A stretch of DNA of 64,000 bases from Hyaloscypha bicolor E. Lineage: Eukaryota; Ascomycota; Leotiomycetes; Helotiales; Hyaloscyphaceae. Positions 43,850 through 57,647 of this stretch are shown here, in pieces. The notes beneath the pieces were generated by a model. It had not been told where the DNA came from and searched no databases. It worked only from the letters and a program-made list of their open reading frames with translations. A program made the position numbers and the translations under genes. Within the stretch, counting starts at the first letter, position 1, and each line of letters begins with the position of its first letter. The stretch is taken from contig NW_020194684.1 of NCBI RefSeq assembly GCF_002865645.1, positions 89,670-153,669 on the forward strand, read 5' to 3'.

Positions 43850-46800
43850 TATAAATCCTATAAAGGGTTATCTAGAAGAGATATATATTTTTAATACCTA
43901 ATAATATAGTATTCTTAGTTTATTTAAGCCCTAAAATATTTGAAGTAATAATTATAAGTTATTTATAAATAGATATAAATACTTATAAATACTTATAAAT
44001 AGTTATAAATAGTTATAAATCCCTAAATCCCTTAACCTAACCTATAAGGCTACCCGGTATTTATAAGGTACTCATAAGAGATAAAGTACTAAAATAAATT
44101 AGCTAAGACCTTAGAATAAGTTATATTAAATATTCTAGATAAGTTCTTATATAATAAAAGAATATTTAAGTTTTCTATAAATAATATACGGGAAACCCCT
44201 ATATAAAACTGCTTATAAGTAAATACAGGCGTTTATAGGTCCAAACTAATAGTATAAAAGAACTAATCTTATAATTTATTAATAGTTATTATAAAGTATA
44301 AATAAACTAGGAACTATTTTTAGGAAAAGGTAATTTTTAGGCTAGTATTTATAGTAAATAGCTTAATTTATAAAATTACTTATAACTAGTTATTAAAATC
44401 CCTTCTAAGTAAGCGGGCCTTAATATAATATATTTATAAGTTTATAATTATTATTCGGATCCTATTATATAAATCTTTTTATAAATATAGGTTTCGTAAA
44501 AATATTATTAGAGCTCTAATTTTAAAAGTAAACTGAGATAATAATAAGAAAAAGAAATTAATACTTTATAGCTATTTTATAAATAGCTTATATAAGTTAT
44601 TACCCGAAGACTTATTTATATCTAGGGAATCTACTAATTAGTATATTTATAATTAGCCTAATAAATATCTAAAAATATAAGTATTAAGATCTAAGACTAT
44701 AGTATTTAATATAGTTAAAAGATATTATTTATAGAAAATTAATAAATCTGTAATAGCCCGGAAAAGAAAATCTAGAAAGTAAATATAGCTAATTAGATTC
44801 GTAATTAATACTAGCTAGTTTATATAATTCGGAATTATTACTATTTTATTAGGATTTGGGCTATTAGGTAATTTACTAATCTAGTAAATAAACTTCTAGC
44901 TATTCTTATTCTTATAAACTCGTATATTAGTCTATAAATAGAGCTACTTAAACTATAGCTAAATAAATAATTATTAAAAGTATATAATAATAATATTTAC
45001 TTATAAATCATATAATATAACTAGAAGAATCTAAATAAAGTTCCTATTAAGAATTACAGGTATTTCTCTAAAGGAAATATTATTTACTATAGATTATAAA
45101 TTTACTAAAAGCTAGTAAATAACCTTAAAATAGTACTTATATTATATTAATATCTTATTTCAGATAATAAGATTTATAAACTAGAGAATTTATCTAAGGG
45201 TATTTTATTTTATAATAGAACTTATAAATAATTTATAAAGTTTAATTAGAATCTTAAACTAGAAATAAAACATATATTTATTTAATAATAAAAGAATTAT
45301 AATACTTATAAATACTATATAAAGAATTATTTACTTTTACTTATAAAAGTAATAGTAAAGTACCTTATATAAAAACGTTTTATCTATATTTCCTGGCCCT
45401 TATAAATAAAAGTAAGCTATTTATAAATCTGATTTAATAGCTATAATAATCTTTATAAAGTATAATTACTAATTAGAATTAAGCTATATTTATATTATAA
45501 TTATAAATAATATTTAGTTCTCGAAAATATATAATATAAATAAGAAATAATACTTACTAGTCTAATTCTAGATAAAAAACAGGAGCCTATAGTCTATAAA
45601 TAACTACTATTAGTCTATAAGCTTATATATAAGTAAGAAGAGGCTATAATTATAATATGAATTAAAAAGCGGAAATAAGAAACTATTATTATAAATAAGC
45701 TAGTATTAGAAATTATTATAGAAATAGTACTTATACTAGTTCCAGATTATTAATAAGTCTATAATTAGTTATTAATAGAAGCTAGTTAAGAATAATATTT
45801 ATAAATTACTTATAAATATAAATAAGATAGCCTTATTAAAATACTAATACTATTTCTGGTTATTTTCTATTAAATTATAAATAATATAAATAGCTTAATA
45901 TATTAGGTAATAAATGCCCTTAACTAAATATAGATTTATAAAGAACTACGGGCTATAAATAATTATAAATAAAAGCTATAAATAGTATTATTTACTCGAA
46001 ATAAGATTATAGTAATATATATAACTAATCTAGTTATTATTATTTTACTAATAATACTTCTATATATAAATCTTTAGAACCTATATAAAATAGGTCAGAA
46101 ACTTTAAATATAAGTATTATTTATTATTCTTATATATAATATTATATTTAAAGAAAGCTATTAAGATTAAATAAATATTTATAATCTTTATAGCTAGGGC
46201 TATAAGAGAAATATTATCTAGAAAATAGACTATTTACTTTTTCTTAAAATAAACTATAAGATACTAAATAAAAGAAAATTCCTAATATATAGGAAATTTA
46301 AATAGTTACTAAATAGCCTTATATAAACTTATATAATAGGTATATATATACCGGATAATCTCGTTATTTATAGCTATAATTATAATTATTATATAATCCG
46401 TTTCTTTATATATATACTTATAAATATATTTAATTACTTAAATTAAGATATATATTTCTATATTAATATATAAATAGAACTTCTAAAAAAGATACGGGTT
46501 ATATAAAATAATCTAATAATTATTACAAATAATTTACTAGTTCTAAATATTAGATTTATAGACTATAAATATCTATCTATTATTCTAGTAATAATATTTA
46601 GAATAGCTATTTTTATAGATTATAATACGGTTCGTAAAAGCCTTTAGAAATCTTTTAAAATATACTAATAGATTATAAGCTTCTTCATAGACTATATATA
46701 GGGCTTATATATAATCCTCTTTATATAAACTATAAAATATATTACTTATAACTAAGGCCAGAAGCTTATTTATAAAGTCCTATAATAGATCTAATAGTTT

Positions 46801-49800
46801 AGTATATATAACCTTATTTATATATTTAAATATATTAAACTTTATAAATACTTATAAGAATAAAAGTAAATATAAATATAAAAGCCCTTATTTCTAGTAT
46901 TTAATTATATAAATATAGCCTATATATAATTTAAAAAGACTATTTTTAAGATTTATAAAAAGCTTTTAAATCTTGAATTAAAATATATAAGTAATTAGAT
47001 CTGGCTAGTTTATAAATTATAAGCCATATAGCTTCTAGATAATCTCTAGCTATTATAAATTAGTTATAAAGATAATAAAAAAGATAAACTTTCTAAAATA
47101 ATAAATAATAGCTATTAAATTTTAAAAAAGCTATTATATAAACCGATTTCTATTTATAAAAAAAAATAGAAGAATAAATTACTAATCTAGATTAGTTACT
47201 AAGATATTCTTATAAAGAAAAATATTTATTAAATTATTATATATATTTATACGGATTTTATCTTAATATAAATAGAACTAATTAAGAAATATAGTTTTAT
47301 AAATAATAAAAGCATCTATAATATATTACTAAAAGAGCTAGTAAGTATAAAAGAGAGATAATATCTTATAATTACGGGTATATAAATAGAACTAGTAAAA
47401 GAGCTATTATTTTAAATAAATTTATTAATAAATATAATAGGTATTTTATAAAGTTATTTTATAGTATTATTTGTATTTATTATATAGAAAGAAAAGTATA
47501 TAGTAAAGTAATATATATATTATATAAATAATAATTACCTAGTAAAGTTATAGACCTTAATAGCTAGGCTTATAAACTATAAGGAAAATATTATATTAAT
47601 TCTCGTTTATAAACTTATCTAGGAAAATTCCTATTAGCTCTATAGTTATAGAAAGGTTCTTATAATAATAGTTTACTCTAGACTAGAGAATTAGATATAT
47701 TTATAAGCTAAGAAAAATCCGAAAGTAACTTATTTAGCTAACTAATTACTTCCGGACTATTTTATAGATCTATATAAAGAGATTATTATAATTTGCAAGT
47801 ATTTTATAAAGGCTATAAAAAATAGCTCAATTAAATTACAGGTAATATTATAACTAGAGATTAGTTATATAGTCTAGATTATAAAAAAATAACTAGATAA
47901 AGGCTAGAACCTATTATAAGCCTGGTTTTAAAAGTCTCTAGTAATAAAATAGCTTCCTATAAATCTAAAAGTAGTAAAGACTATAAAAAAAGTTAGTATA
48001 TATATTTTTAGTATAGCTTATAAATATAAAAGCAAGTATAAAATTATATATTCTTATATTTTAATAAAAGCTATAGGCTTATAAATTATTTCTTTTAAAA
48101 AGTACTTATAAAAAAAATAGAAATACTTGTAACTTATTTACTATTATATATTTTTTTTTATTATAGAACTCAAATTTCTAATTTATACCTATAATTACCT
48201 CTAATATCTAGTATCTTATATTATAATTCTTATATTTAATATTTATTAGACTAAGATTATAAGCGGGCCGATTCCGGAACTATAAATAAAAGCTAATAGA
48301 TAAGACGAGAAAAGAAAAAAAAAGAAAAGAAAATAGTAATAATAGTAAAATAGCTTTTACTAGCTAATTATAGGCCATATCTAGCTTATTATAGATTTAA
48401 TAAATCCGTTTTCGAAACCGAAGGTTATTCTTATTTATAAGAGGCTATATAGATCCGGTATATATTTATTAAGAGGTATTCGGATTAATATCTATAAGAG
48501 AAAAGCGCCTTATAGCTCGTTTAGCCTAAAAAAGATTAGTAATTAAGTATATAAGTCCGGATATATAAGAATAAAAAGATCTTATATTATAAATATATCT
48601 TATATAAATCTTTCTTAAGATTTAGAAGAAATCCGCTATATAGAAAGTATTATCTATAACTGGTATAAAAGTATAATAAAAAAGAATTTATATTTATATA
48701 ATTATAGGCTAAATAAAAGGCCGAGAAATATATAAGAAATAATAAAGAATTCGGGTATTTCTAGAATAAATAATATATAAAAAGCTTAGGTTCAAGTTTT
48801 AGTATTTTTTATATAACTAGTTTTTTAACTAGGTAATCTAATTATATAATAGTATTATATAGACGAGTTTAAGGCCGCTTTACTAAAATTATTACTAGTA
48901 GTCCTATATAAGCTCCGGAGCTAGTAATAATTTTATTCTAAACTTGTTTTAAATAGAATTAAAATATAATAAAGGCTTTTAGCTAAGTATATAAATTAGA
49001 TATAAATTCTTTATAAATTCTTTATAAATAATATAAAAAGAAAAATAGCCCATAAGTATATAAAGTTAGTTATAAGTAAATTAAAAGCTAAATAAGACCT
49101 TATAATATTTCTAGATATATTATATTACTTATATAATTTATATTAGGAAATAAAAAAATATAAAGCCCTACTTATAAAATTACCTATAAGGCCGCTATAT
49201 AGAACTAGCTATAAGAAAAGACTAGTAATTATAAATTTACTCCTATTACTTTAAATAACTAGCCTTATAACTTATTAATAGTTATTATAAAAAATAAAGC
49301 AAATAGAAACTACTTATAGGAAAGTATAAAAAATAGTTATTAATTTATAAACTAGAGCTTAATTCGTAAAATTATTTATAACTAGCTATTAAAATTACTA
49401 TTTAATAGCTATATTCGAATTAAGAATCTTCTAAAGCTATATATTAATATCTATAATCCGTTATAAAGCCCTTCTTATAAATAGAAATTTTATAAAAGTA
49501 TTATAAATATACTAATCTTAAATTATAGCCTAGAAAGAGATAGATCCGGTAAATAAATACTTTATAAAACCTCTAGAGGTAATTCTATAATTTCAGAATC
49601 TGCCTTATTTATATTAGCCAAATTTATTATAAAATATATTTGTTTCTAGATAGAAAATATATCTAGAATTATTTAATTAAGTTTATAAACTATATTATTT
49701 AGGGTTAATAAGATTACTTATTTACTAAAGGCCTAGTAATTATATAAAGCCTATAAAAGTCGCTCTTATAGATAGATATAATTAATTAGATCTATAACTA

Positions 49801-52800
49801 ACTAGGTATATAGAATAAAAGGCAAGAGTATAATCTATTTATTTAAAAACGGGTTATATAGTAAACTATTAATCTAGTTTATAAAATCTTACTCGAATAG
49901 ATTATTATAAACTTATATATTAATCTGTAATAATAACTAATAAAGCTATAGCTAGATTTATATCTACTATAAGTAGACCTATACTATATTAGTCTATAAA
50001 CCGTATAGGACTACTAGGAAGATCTGAGTAAAGTTTCTCTTAAGAATTACGGATATTTCTTTAAAGAGAATATTATTCGTAACTAATTATAAATTAATTA
50101 TTAGCTAGTATATTACCTTAAAGTAATATTTGTACTATATAGGTATCTTATTTCAGATAATTAGATTTATAGAATATAAGAGAGCCCCGAGCTAGCTAGT
50201 CTTAGTAATTATACTTATAAATAATTTATTAAGCTCGAATAGAATCCGGAACTAGAAATGAGATATATATTTACTCGAGAGAAAGAAAGCTATAATATCT
50301 ATTAATACTATATATAAGACTATTTTACCTTAGCTATAGTAATAGTAATAAAGGGTTTTATAAAGAAATATCTTACTAGTCCTATTAGGGCCTTATAAAT
50401 AAAAGTAGATAGTTTATAAATTATTTATAATTACTATTATAATTATCTAAAAATAAGAATACTAGTCTATATTTAGCTAGGCTTATATTATAATTACTAA
50501 TAATGTTTTATAAATATAATTAATCTATAGATTAGCTATATAATAGCTTATAATCTAATTAAAAGTATTCTTAGGTAAGGTAATATCTATAAGTATTTAC
50601 TAAAGATTTATAAGGCTAAGACTAAATAAAAAGAGGCTATAATTATAATAAGAATTAACTAAAGATAGCAGGAAGTTAATTAACGGGTTATAGGCTAGCT
50701 TATAGGCTAAGTTATTATAGAAATACTTCTTATACTAGTTCTAGATTATTTATATATCTATAATTAGTTACTAGTAAATGCCTATAAGAAAGAATATTTA
50801 TAAATTATAGCCGATTATTAATAAAATAGCTTTATTAAAATACTAGAACTATTTCTAATTATTTTCTATTAAGCTATAGGTAATATAAGTAATATAATAT
50901 ATAAGATAATAAATGCCCTTAATTAAATAGAACTTATTAAAGAACTATAGATTATATATAACTATTAATAAGAACTATAAGTAAAACTACTTATCCAAAA
51001 CCGGGCTATAATAGTAAATATAGCTAATATTATATTTTTACTTATAGGGCTTTTATATCCGGGTTTTAGTAACCTATATAAAGTATTATAGGAACTTATA
51101 ATAAAGATATTAGTAATTATTCTTATATATTATATTATATTTAAAAAAAAAAAGCTATTAAGGTTAAATAGGTATTTATAGCCCGGTTTATAATTTATTC
51201 GAGTAAGAGGTTATTTATAAAGTAAACTATATATTATCTAGGGAAATAAATTACTAAGTACTAAACTAGAAAGAATTTCTAGTATATTAGATATTCGAAT
51301 AAATACTAGAAAGCCTTTATAGGACTTATATATTAAGCTTAAAAATATTAGGTAATCTTATTATTTATTTCTAAAACTATAATAATTATATAATTCGTTC
51401 CTTTATAGATATATTTATAAATATACTTAATTACTTATATAGAAATACAAATCTCGATATTAATATAAAAGCAGAACTTCTAGAGAAGATATAGGTTATA
51501 TAAAATAACCTAGTAATTATTATAAATAACTTCCTAGCCTAAAAAGCCTGGTTTATAAACTATAAATATACGGCTATTATTTCGGTACTAGTACTCGGGA
51601 TATTTATTCTTATAAATAATTATTATAGCTATAAATGCCTTAGGGAATCTCTTTTAGTATATAAGTAGGGCTATAGGCATTTTATAAATTATATATAGGG
51701 CTTTTGGATTATCTTTAAGACTATATAATTTATAAGACATCTAACTAGTTACTATAATTATAAGTTCGCCTATAGGATTCTATAATAAATCTAGGAACTT
51801 AATATAAATAACTTTATTAACTAAATCAGGGATTAAAAAAACAATTTCTTTCCTAAGAAATAAAAGTAAATATATATATAAGAGGCTATATTTCTAGTAC
51901 TTAATTATATATATATAGCCTATATATAGTTTAAAAAGATAATTTTTTAGGTCTATAAATAGCTTTCTTATCTTTAATATAAAGACCTAATAAAGGAGAT
52001 CCGGATAATTAATAACTTACTATTTATTTAAAAAGTAATCTATAATTTCAGGCTAATATAAGTTAGCTATAAAAGTAATAAAGAAGCTTGGTTTACTAAA
52101 GTATTATATAATAGCTATTAAATCTTAAAGAGCTATTATATAAAATAATTACTATTTATAAAGCTTAATAAGAGAATAAAATAATAGCTAATATTACTTA
52201 TATAAATATCCTTATAAATTAGAGTATTTATAAGTCCTATATATATATTTATACGAATATTTTACTAGTATAAATAGAACTAATTAAGTAAGATAATCTT
52301 ATAAATAATATATATATTAATAATATATTACTAAAAGAGGTAGCTAGTATAAAAAAGTAGGAAGAAGGCTAGATAAATATAAAAGTAATACTAGTAAAAG
52401 ACTTACTATTCTAGCTATATTTACTAACGAGTTCTATTATAGTCCTATAATTACAAATTATAGTACTAGCCCGGGTTATTATATAAAAAGAATAAGATAT
52501 AGTAAAGTAGTATATATATTATATATATAATATTAATTATATATATTTATAGATATTTATAGCCTGCTTTATAAATCGTAAATATTAGATTATAGTAGCT
52601 TGTATTTATATACTTATCCGGAATAAGGGCTATAACCTTATTACTTATTAAGAGGTTCTTATAATAATAATTAGTACCTAATTTAAGAATTAAGTATATT
52701 TACGAGTTAAATAAGACCCGGAAATCGGTTTACTAGCTTATAAGATACTTGCGGGCTATTTTATAGACTATAATAAACGGATTATAATTCGTAAGTATAT

Positions 52801-54090
52801 CTATAAGCTATAAAAGAACCGTATAATCTAAGTAAGGGAAGTTAGTAGCTCGTATATTAGTTATAAAAAGCGGGTTATAAAAAAAAAGCTATATAAAAAA
52901 GGGTTTAATATATAAAGTAGACTATAGCAGGCCTTAAAAGTAAAAGAGCTTATTATAGATCTAAAAGTACTAGATCCTATAGAAGAAGTCAATCCGGGTA
53001 TTCTTCTTATAGCTAATTAATATAAAGGTAAAAGTATAATTATATATCCGGATATTTATTTAAAAGGCCCGATAGAGCGAGTTATTACTTATAAAGAGGT
53101 AAGAGAGATATAGAAGAGGCTTGCGGATTAGAAGAAGTATTATATTACTCTTTTTATAATAGACCTTAAAGTAATTATTTATATAGCTAAAATAAAGGGC
53201 TCTATAAGCTATATAGTAACCTGTAAGCAGACTAGTTATATATATAGTAGCTGGCCGGAAGTAAGAGAAAAAGACAGGAGGCTATATAATAAGTGAATTG
53301 GCAGGAAAGTTCTTTATAATATGAACTAGGGCTATAATAGATAATTAATAGATCTGTTACTAGTACTATAGAACTAGCTCGTCTATAGAGACGTTCGTAA
53401 TTAACTATTATTATTACCGGGAAATAAAAAGGGTATTTAGATCGAGTTCTTATAAGGCAGGATACTACTAGGTATAATTACTAGTATTTCGGGCCTATTA
53501 ACTAGTTAATTAAGCCAGAAAAGAGAGAGGATATAAACTCAATAATAATAGCAAGTCTTATATAGCTTAGTCCGCTCTATAATAAAGTTAGAAGCAGGCC
53601 GGTTCTACTTATAGGAAGTATAAAAGTAGGAAGGATCTATAGTAATAAAAAGAAGAAAGAGAGGAAAGTAATATAAGGCCAGGGTTTTTTTTTTAGTATA
53701 TTCTATAAGATCCCTAGCTTAAGATTTCCCCCCAAGCTTTAAAAAATCGTAATAAAAGCCCCTTGCATTCCAGAACTACTAAAATCTAGAGAAAGATACT
53801 TGAGCTTCTCCTCTCTTATCCTAAGCTAAGCCCTAAGGATTTGGATATAATCGTATTTCGATATACGATTCCCTAGAAGAGGGAGATTCTAGTATTCCTT
53901 ATATAACCCGTTTTTTTTAAGGAGCCCCGAAAGCCAATCTCTTAAGGGTAGTCCAAACGTATAATAATATAAAGAAGTAATAATTATTAACCCAAACCAA
54001 AGACTCAGTAGCTGCCCGGATATTACCAGAACCTTATTAAGCGGTATAATAACCCGAAAATTACAATTAAATATAGGTATATTAATATTA
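43850..54090. repeat. RIP-degraded AT-rich block with two diverged direct copies of an unknown element
   Basis: No open frames of note. Sequence from ~44230-48130 recurs in the same orientation at ~49230-53140, an offset of about 5.0 kb. Example anchors are 44270 with 49260 (TTATTAATAGTTATTATAAA), 45017 with 50027, and 47650 with 52660. The copies differ at many positions, mostly by transitions. The coding content is too eroded to name. A short tandem run of ATAAATACTT/ATAAATAGTT units lies at 43973-44022. The right edge (53300-54090) is less degraded but has no recognisable gene. Confidence 0.65.
48863..48946. repeat. Second copy of the long hairpin structure
   Basis: Outer arms ACGAGTTTAAG and TTCTAAACTTG, then inner perfect 14-bp arms 48885-48898 (AAAATTATTACTAG) and 48921-48934. 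The flanking words (ACGAG, GGCCGCTT, CTAAAATTA, TAATTTT) match those of the hairpin at 41482-41570, so this is probably a RIP-altered relative. Confidence 0.65.
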
Positions 54091-56574
54091 TAGTAGGGAT
54101 TTTACCCCTATTAGTCACGTGGCGCGGTCAGGTGACCTCCGGACATCCGTACGTCCGGTTTCATATATATATTCCTCGCTCTCCTTCTTTAGTTCTTAGG
54201 AAAAAAACTAATAAACCAACCTTCACTCCTTAATTCCACGTCTCACTCGTATACTGTAATCCCACGCTATAGAAGCCCATTCTTCTCTATATATTACTAC
54301 TTGTTTTATATCCCCATTATATTAGCAACCCAGGAAAGATTACGTTCTGGAGCTCTATTATCATATATCTCCCTCGCAATCGTGGGATCACATTACAAGC
54401 TTCAATTATATTAATTCGCTTGAATTGCATCGTTCGTACGACGACAATAACCTCTTCTATTTGGTTCAAGACCCTCTCTTATTAGTCCTTTTAAGACTAC
54501 CTTCAAGCGTACCGCGTTTTAGCTAATTCTACGGACACCGCAATCTCGTCTTCCATTCTCGCTACTTCTCTATTCTCTGCCAAGCTTTAGGATTCAGCCC
54601 CAATTGCATCAATTTCGTACGATAACAACGTCCTTTATTGGTTCAAGAGTCTCTTACGACTGAATTTCAATCGCTTTACAACTGCTTTGCACTTGCGTCA
54701 ATTTCCATCGATTTTACCGATTGCGCAATATCCACCACCCTTCCTATCGACTTCGACTCTCCCCCTTTATTTATAAAGCTAGATGCTTTATAACTCTCTC
54801 ACTCTTACTTTTAGTATATTAATAAGCTCGTATAATATAAAGATCCTTCCGATTCCGATATCCAAAGCTTGCTTGCTTATTACAAAGAACTGCTTCGGCA
54901 AGAGCTTAATTATATATGCCTTGGAATCGTATCTTTTACGGTTCCTTCCCCTCCTTCGCATTTCTTACCTAATTGGCCGCATAACATCAAGACCCCTTCG
55001 CCTTTAGCTTCTCCTGCTACGCAATCGCAAGAGTACGAATCTCCGTTCCATAGCGACGAAGACGAGCTTGAGATACCTGTTTGGGTTAGTCAAGTGGTAG
55101 CATATATGGTACGCAAAGCTGGGGCTATATAGCAGGCATAATAGGGCAATTGCAATAGACAATTCCGTACGATTTCAACGATTTTCGAAACCCTCCTTTG
55201 CCTCCTCTTTATTCGACTCCAAGCCCAGTAATTTCTGTGGTTGCAGTGGCAGTTATAGAGGTTTCTGGCATACACTTCGATTTACGGACCCTTCTCTCCT
55301 TCGATTCCCCTTTTACGCTTTCGACTTCCGATTCTCTCCCCCTTTACATACGATTTCGGCAGTTTCGGCACTTCTTTACCCCCCCCTTTGTTCGATTCCA
55401 AGCCTAGTAATTTCTGTAGTTCCTATAGCAGTTATAGAGGTTCTGGTACATACTCCAATTTACGGTTCCTTCCTCTCCAATTTATGGTCCCCTACTTCAA
55501 TTTACGGTTCCCTCCTCTCCGATTTCCGACTTTCGAAACCCTCCTTTAGTCTCTTTAAGACTAGTAATGCCTGCATTACGGCTGTAATAGCAGAGGTGCT
55601 AGTACAGATATTTCGTATGATTTTGGGTGCTTTTAGTAAGTGCTTTAAGTGGTGCTTTGGGTACGATTTATTTAATGCGGCAGAGAGAAAGAAAGTATTT
55701 CCTTATACTTTAGGCACGTTTAGTATTAAAGAGAGTGTTTCCTTATACCTTGGGTATATTTAGTATTAAAGAAAGTATTTCCTTATACTTTAGATACGAT
55801 TTTAATATTAAAGAGAGAGTATTTCCTTATACTTTAGGCACGTTTAGTATTAAAGAGAAAGTATTTCCTTATACTTTGGGCACATTTAGTATTAAGAGAG
55901 TATTTGTAATTTGGATATAATTCGTATAATTCGGCAAAAAGAGAGAGAAAAAGTATTTCCTTATACTTTGGATATATTTAGTATTAAGAGAAAGTATTTA
56001 TTTATACTTTAGATACAATTTATATAATATAGTAAAAAGAGAGAAAATATATATTTCTTTATATTTTAGATATAATTTAGTATTAAAGAGAATATTTCTT
56101 TATACTTTAAGTATATTTAGTATTAAAGAGAGAATTTATAAGTATTATAAATATAATTTATATAATTTTCGTATAAAAATAGAATATTTACTAATATTTA
56201 AATAATGAATTAAACGGGAAATATAGGAGTTTGGAACTAGTAATATATATAATATAAGAGTATATAATATTTATAATTATTATAGTATTTTAGAAATAGG
56301 TTTAAAGCTCTTGTCTTGAAATATATTTAGGAAACGAGTATTTATAAATAAGGAAAGTATATAATAGGGATTTTACTTCTATTAGTTATATAATATAATT
56401 AGATAACCCCCGGATATTTATATATCCGGTTTCATATATATATTCCCTGCTCTTTTTCTTAATTCTTAGGAAAAAAACTAATAAATTAACTTTTAGTCTT
56501 TAATTTCATATTATAGAAGTCGATTTTATATTCTATATTATTTCTTATTTTATATTTCTATTATAATATAACTA
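54091..56574 (+). mobile_element. LTR-bounded non-autonomous element (TRIM/LARD-like), ends approximate
   Basis: About 240 bp at 54091-54329 recurs at 56362-56574 in the same orientation, the second copy being RIP-altered and ~26 bp shorter. Shared anchors are AGGGATTTTAC, a TCCGGTTTCATATATATATT block, and AGGAAAAAAACTAATAAA. The 2-kb interior has no pol genes. It has C/T-rich sequence with two direct copies of a GCATC...TTCGTACGA...GGTTCAAGA unit (near 54425 and 54605), repeated TTTACGGTTCC words (55450-55520) and a minisatellite. Alternatively the second LTR may belong to the element whose gag-like remnant follows it. Confidence 0.55.
55691..56130. repeat. Minisatellite, period about 41-44 bp, about nine copies
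   Basis: Repeated unit of the form AAAGTATTTCCTTATACTTT AGGCACGTTTAGTATTAAAG, starting near 55691, 55732, 55773, 55818, 55859, 55950, 55992, 56060 and 56092. Later copies are increasingly AT-changed. Confidence 0.8.
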
Positions 56575-57345
56575 AGAATAATCTTTCGGGTATTAAAAGC
56601 AAGTTTATTAAATAAAGAAAAAATACCTTTAAATTAAAATACTATTAATATAATTAATTATTCTAACTCTTAAGCAAGTTCTATTATAATAAGCTAAGAA
56701 AGAATTAATGTTTTTTAATTCGAAACTATTTCCAGAAAACTATACTAGTATTCTTTAAATATATTTATAATAAAAATAGAGTAAATAAAAGAAATATAAT
56801 ATAATAATATATAATATAGTTTAAAATATTATTTAATTAAAAGAATAGCTATTATATAGATACTAATATTAGAAAAGAGGCCCTAAAAGTCAATTACTTC
56901 TTAATTATTATTATTTATTTAATTTATAATTACTAATATTTATAATATATTAATATATTCGGGCTTAATAATATTATTAAATTAAAGCTTAGTTTAAATA
57001 TAAATAATTTCTTATTTTTATTTAATTATTATTAGGCCTATAATACTTTTATATTTCCTATAAAATAGTACTAAATATAATTTATATTAATTCTACTTTT
57101 CTTTTTTAATACTAGTTATTAGCCTATAAAACTAGTTAATATTAAAAAGAAAAGAAAAAAGAATTTCGGTTTTAAGAATAATAATTTTAATAATAATAAT
57201 AATCTTTTTATTATTAATAAAAGTAATAATAGTTTTAGTACTAAAAGTAATAAGAACTTTAATAGCTATAATAATAATATTTTTAAAGCTATTACTATTA
57301 TAAATAAAATTAAAAAAAATATTAAATACTATAATACTATAATAT
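56575..57345 (+). mobile_element. AT-rich remnant, possible Asn-rich gag of an interrupted element
   Basis: From ~57150 to 57300 the sequence is built of AAT/AAC-type codons (Asn-rich) and ends in a decayed sequence resembling a zinc-knuckle start. It stops exactly where the Gypsy LTR at 57346 begins. It may be the gag of an element beginning at the LTR-like sequence 56362-56574. Tentative. Confidence 0.35.
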
Positions 57346-57647
57346 TATAATATATATAGAATTATATATAATTAAAGAATATATAATAAACCTCGAATAT
57401 TACGGGTATTAATTAGGGAGATTAATAGCTCTTTAATATTATAATTATATTATTATTTATATTATAGGCTTAGGCTTATAAATTACTAAATATATATATA
57501 TATATTATTAAAAGCTTTTATTTAGAAGAGGCTTATTTAAATCTTATAGAAAAAATAGAGATTAGTTCTATACTAAATTTAATATTATAGTTTTATAATT
57601 TATTAATTTATTTTATTATCTTATTATTTATTAATAAATATCTTATA
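57346..57647 (+). repeat. LTR of the second outer-family Gypsy copy
   Basis: Starts TATAATATATATAG and ends CTTATA (from CTCACA), the reverse complement of the outer LTR ends. The shared internal block AATAAACCTCG.ATATTACGGG is clear. Confidence 0.8.
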
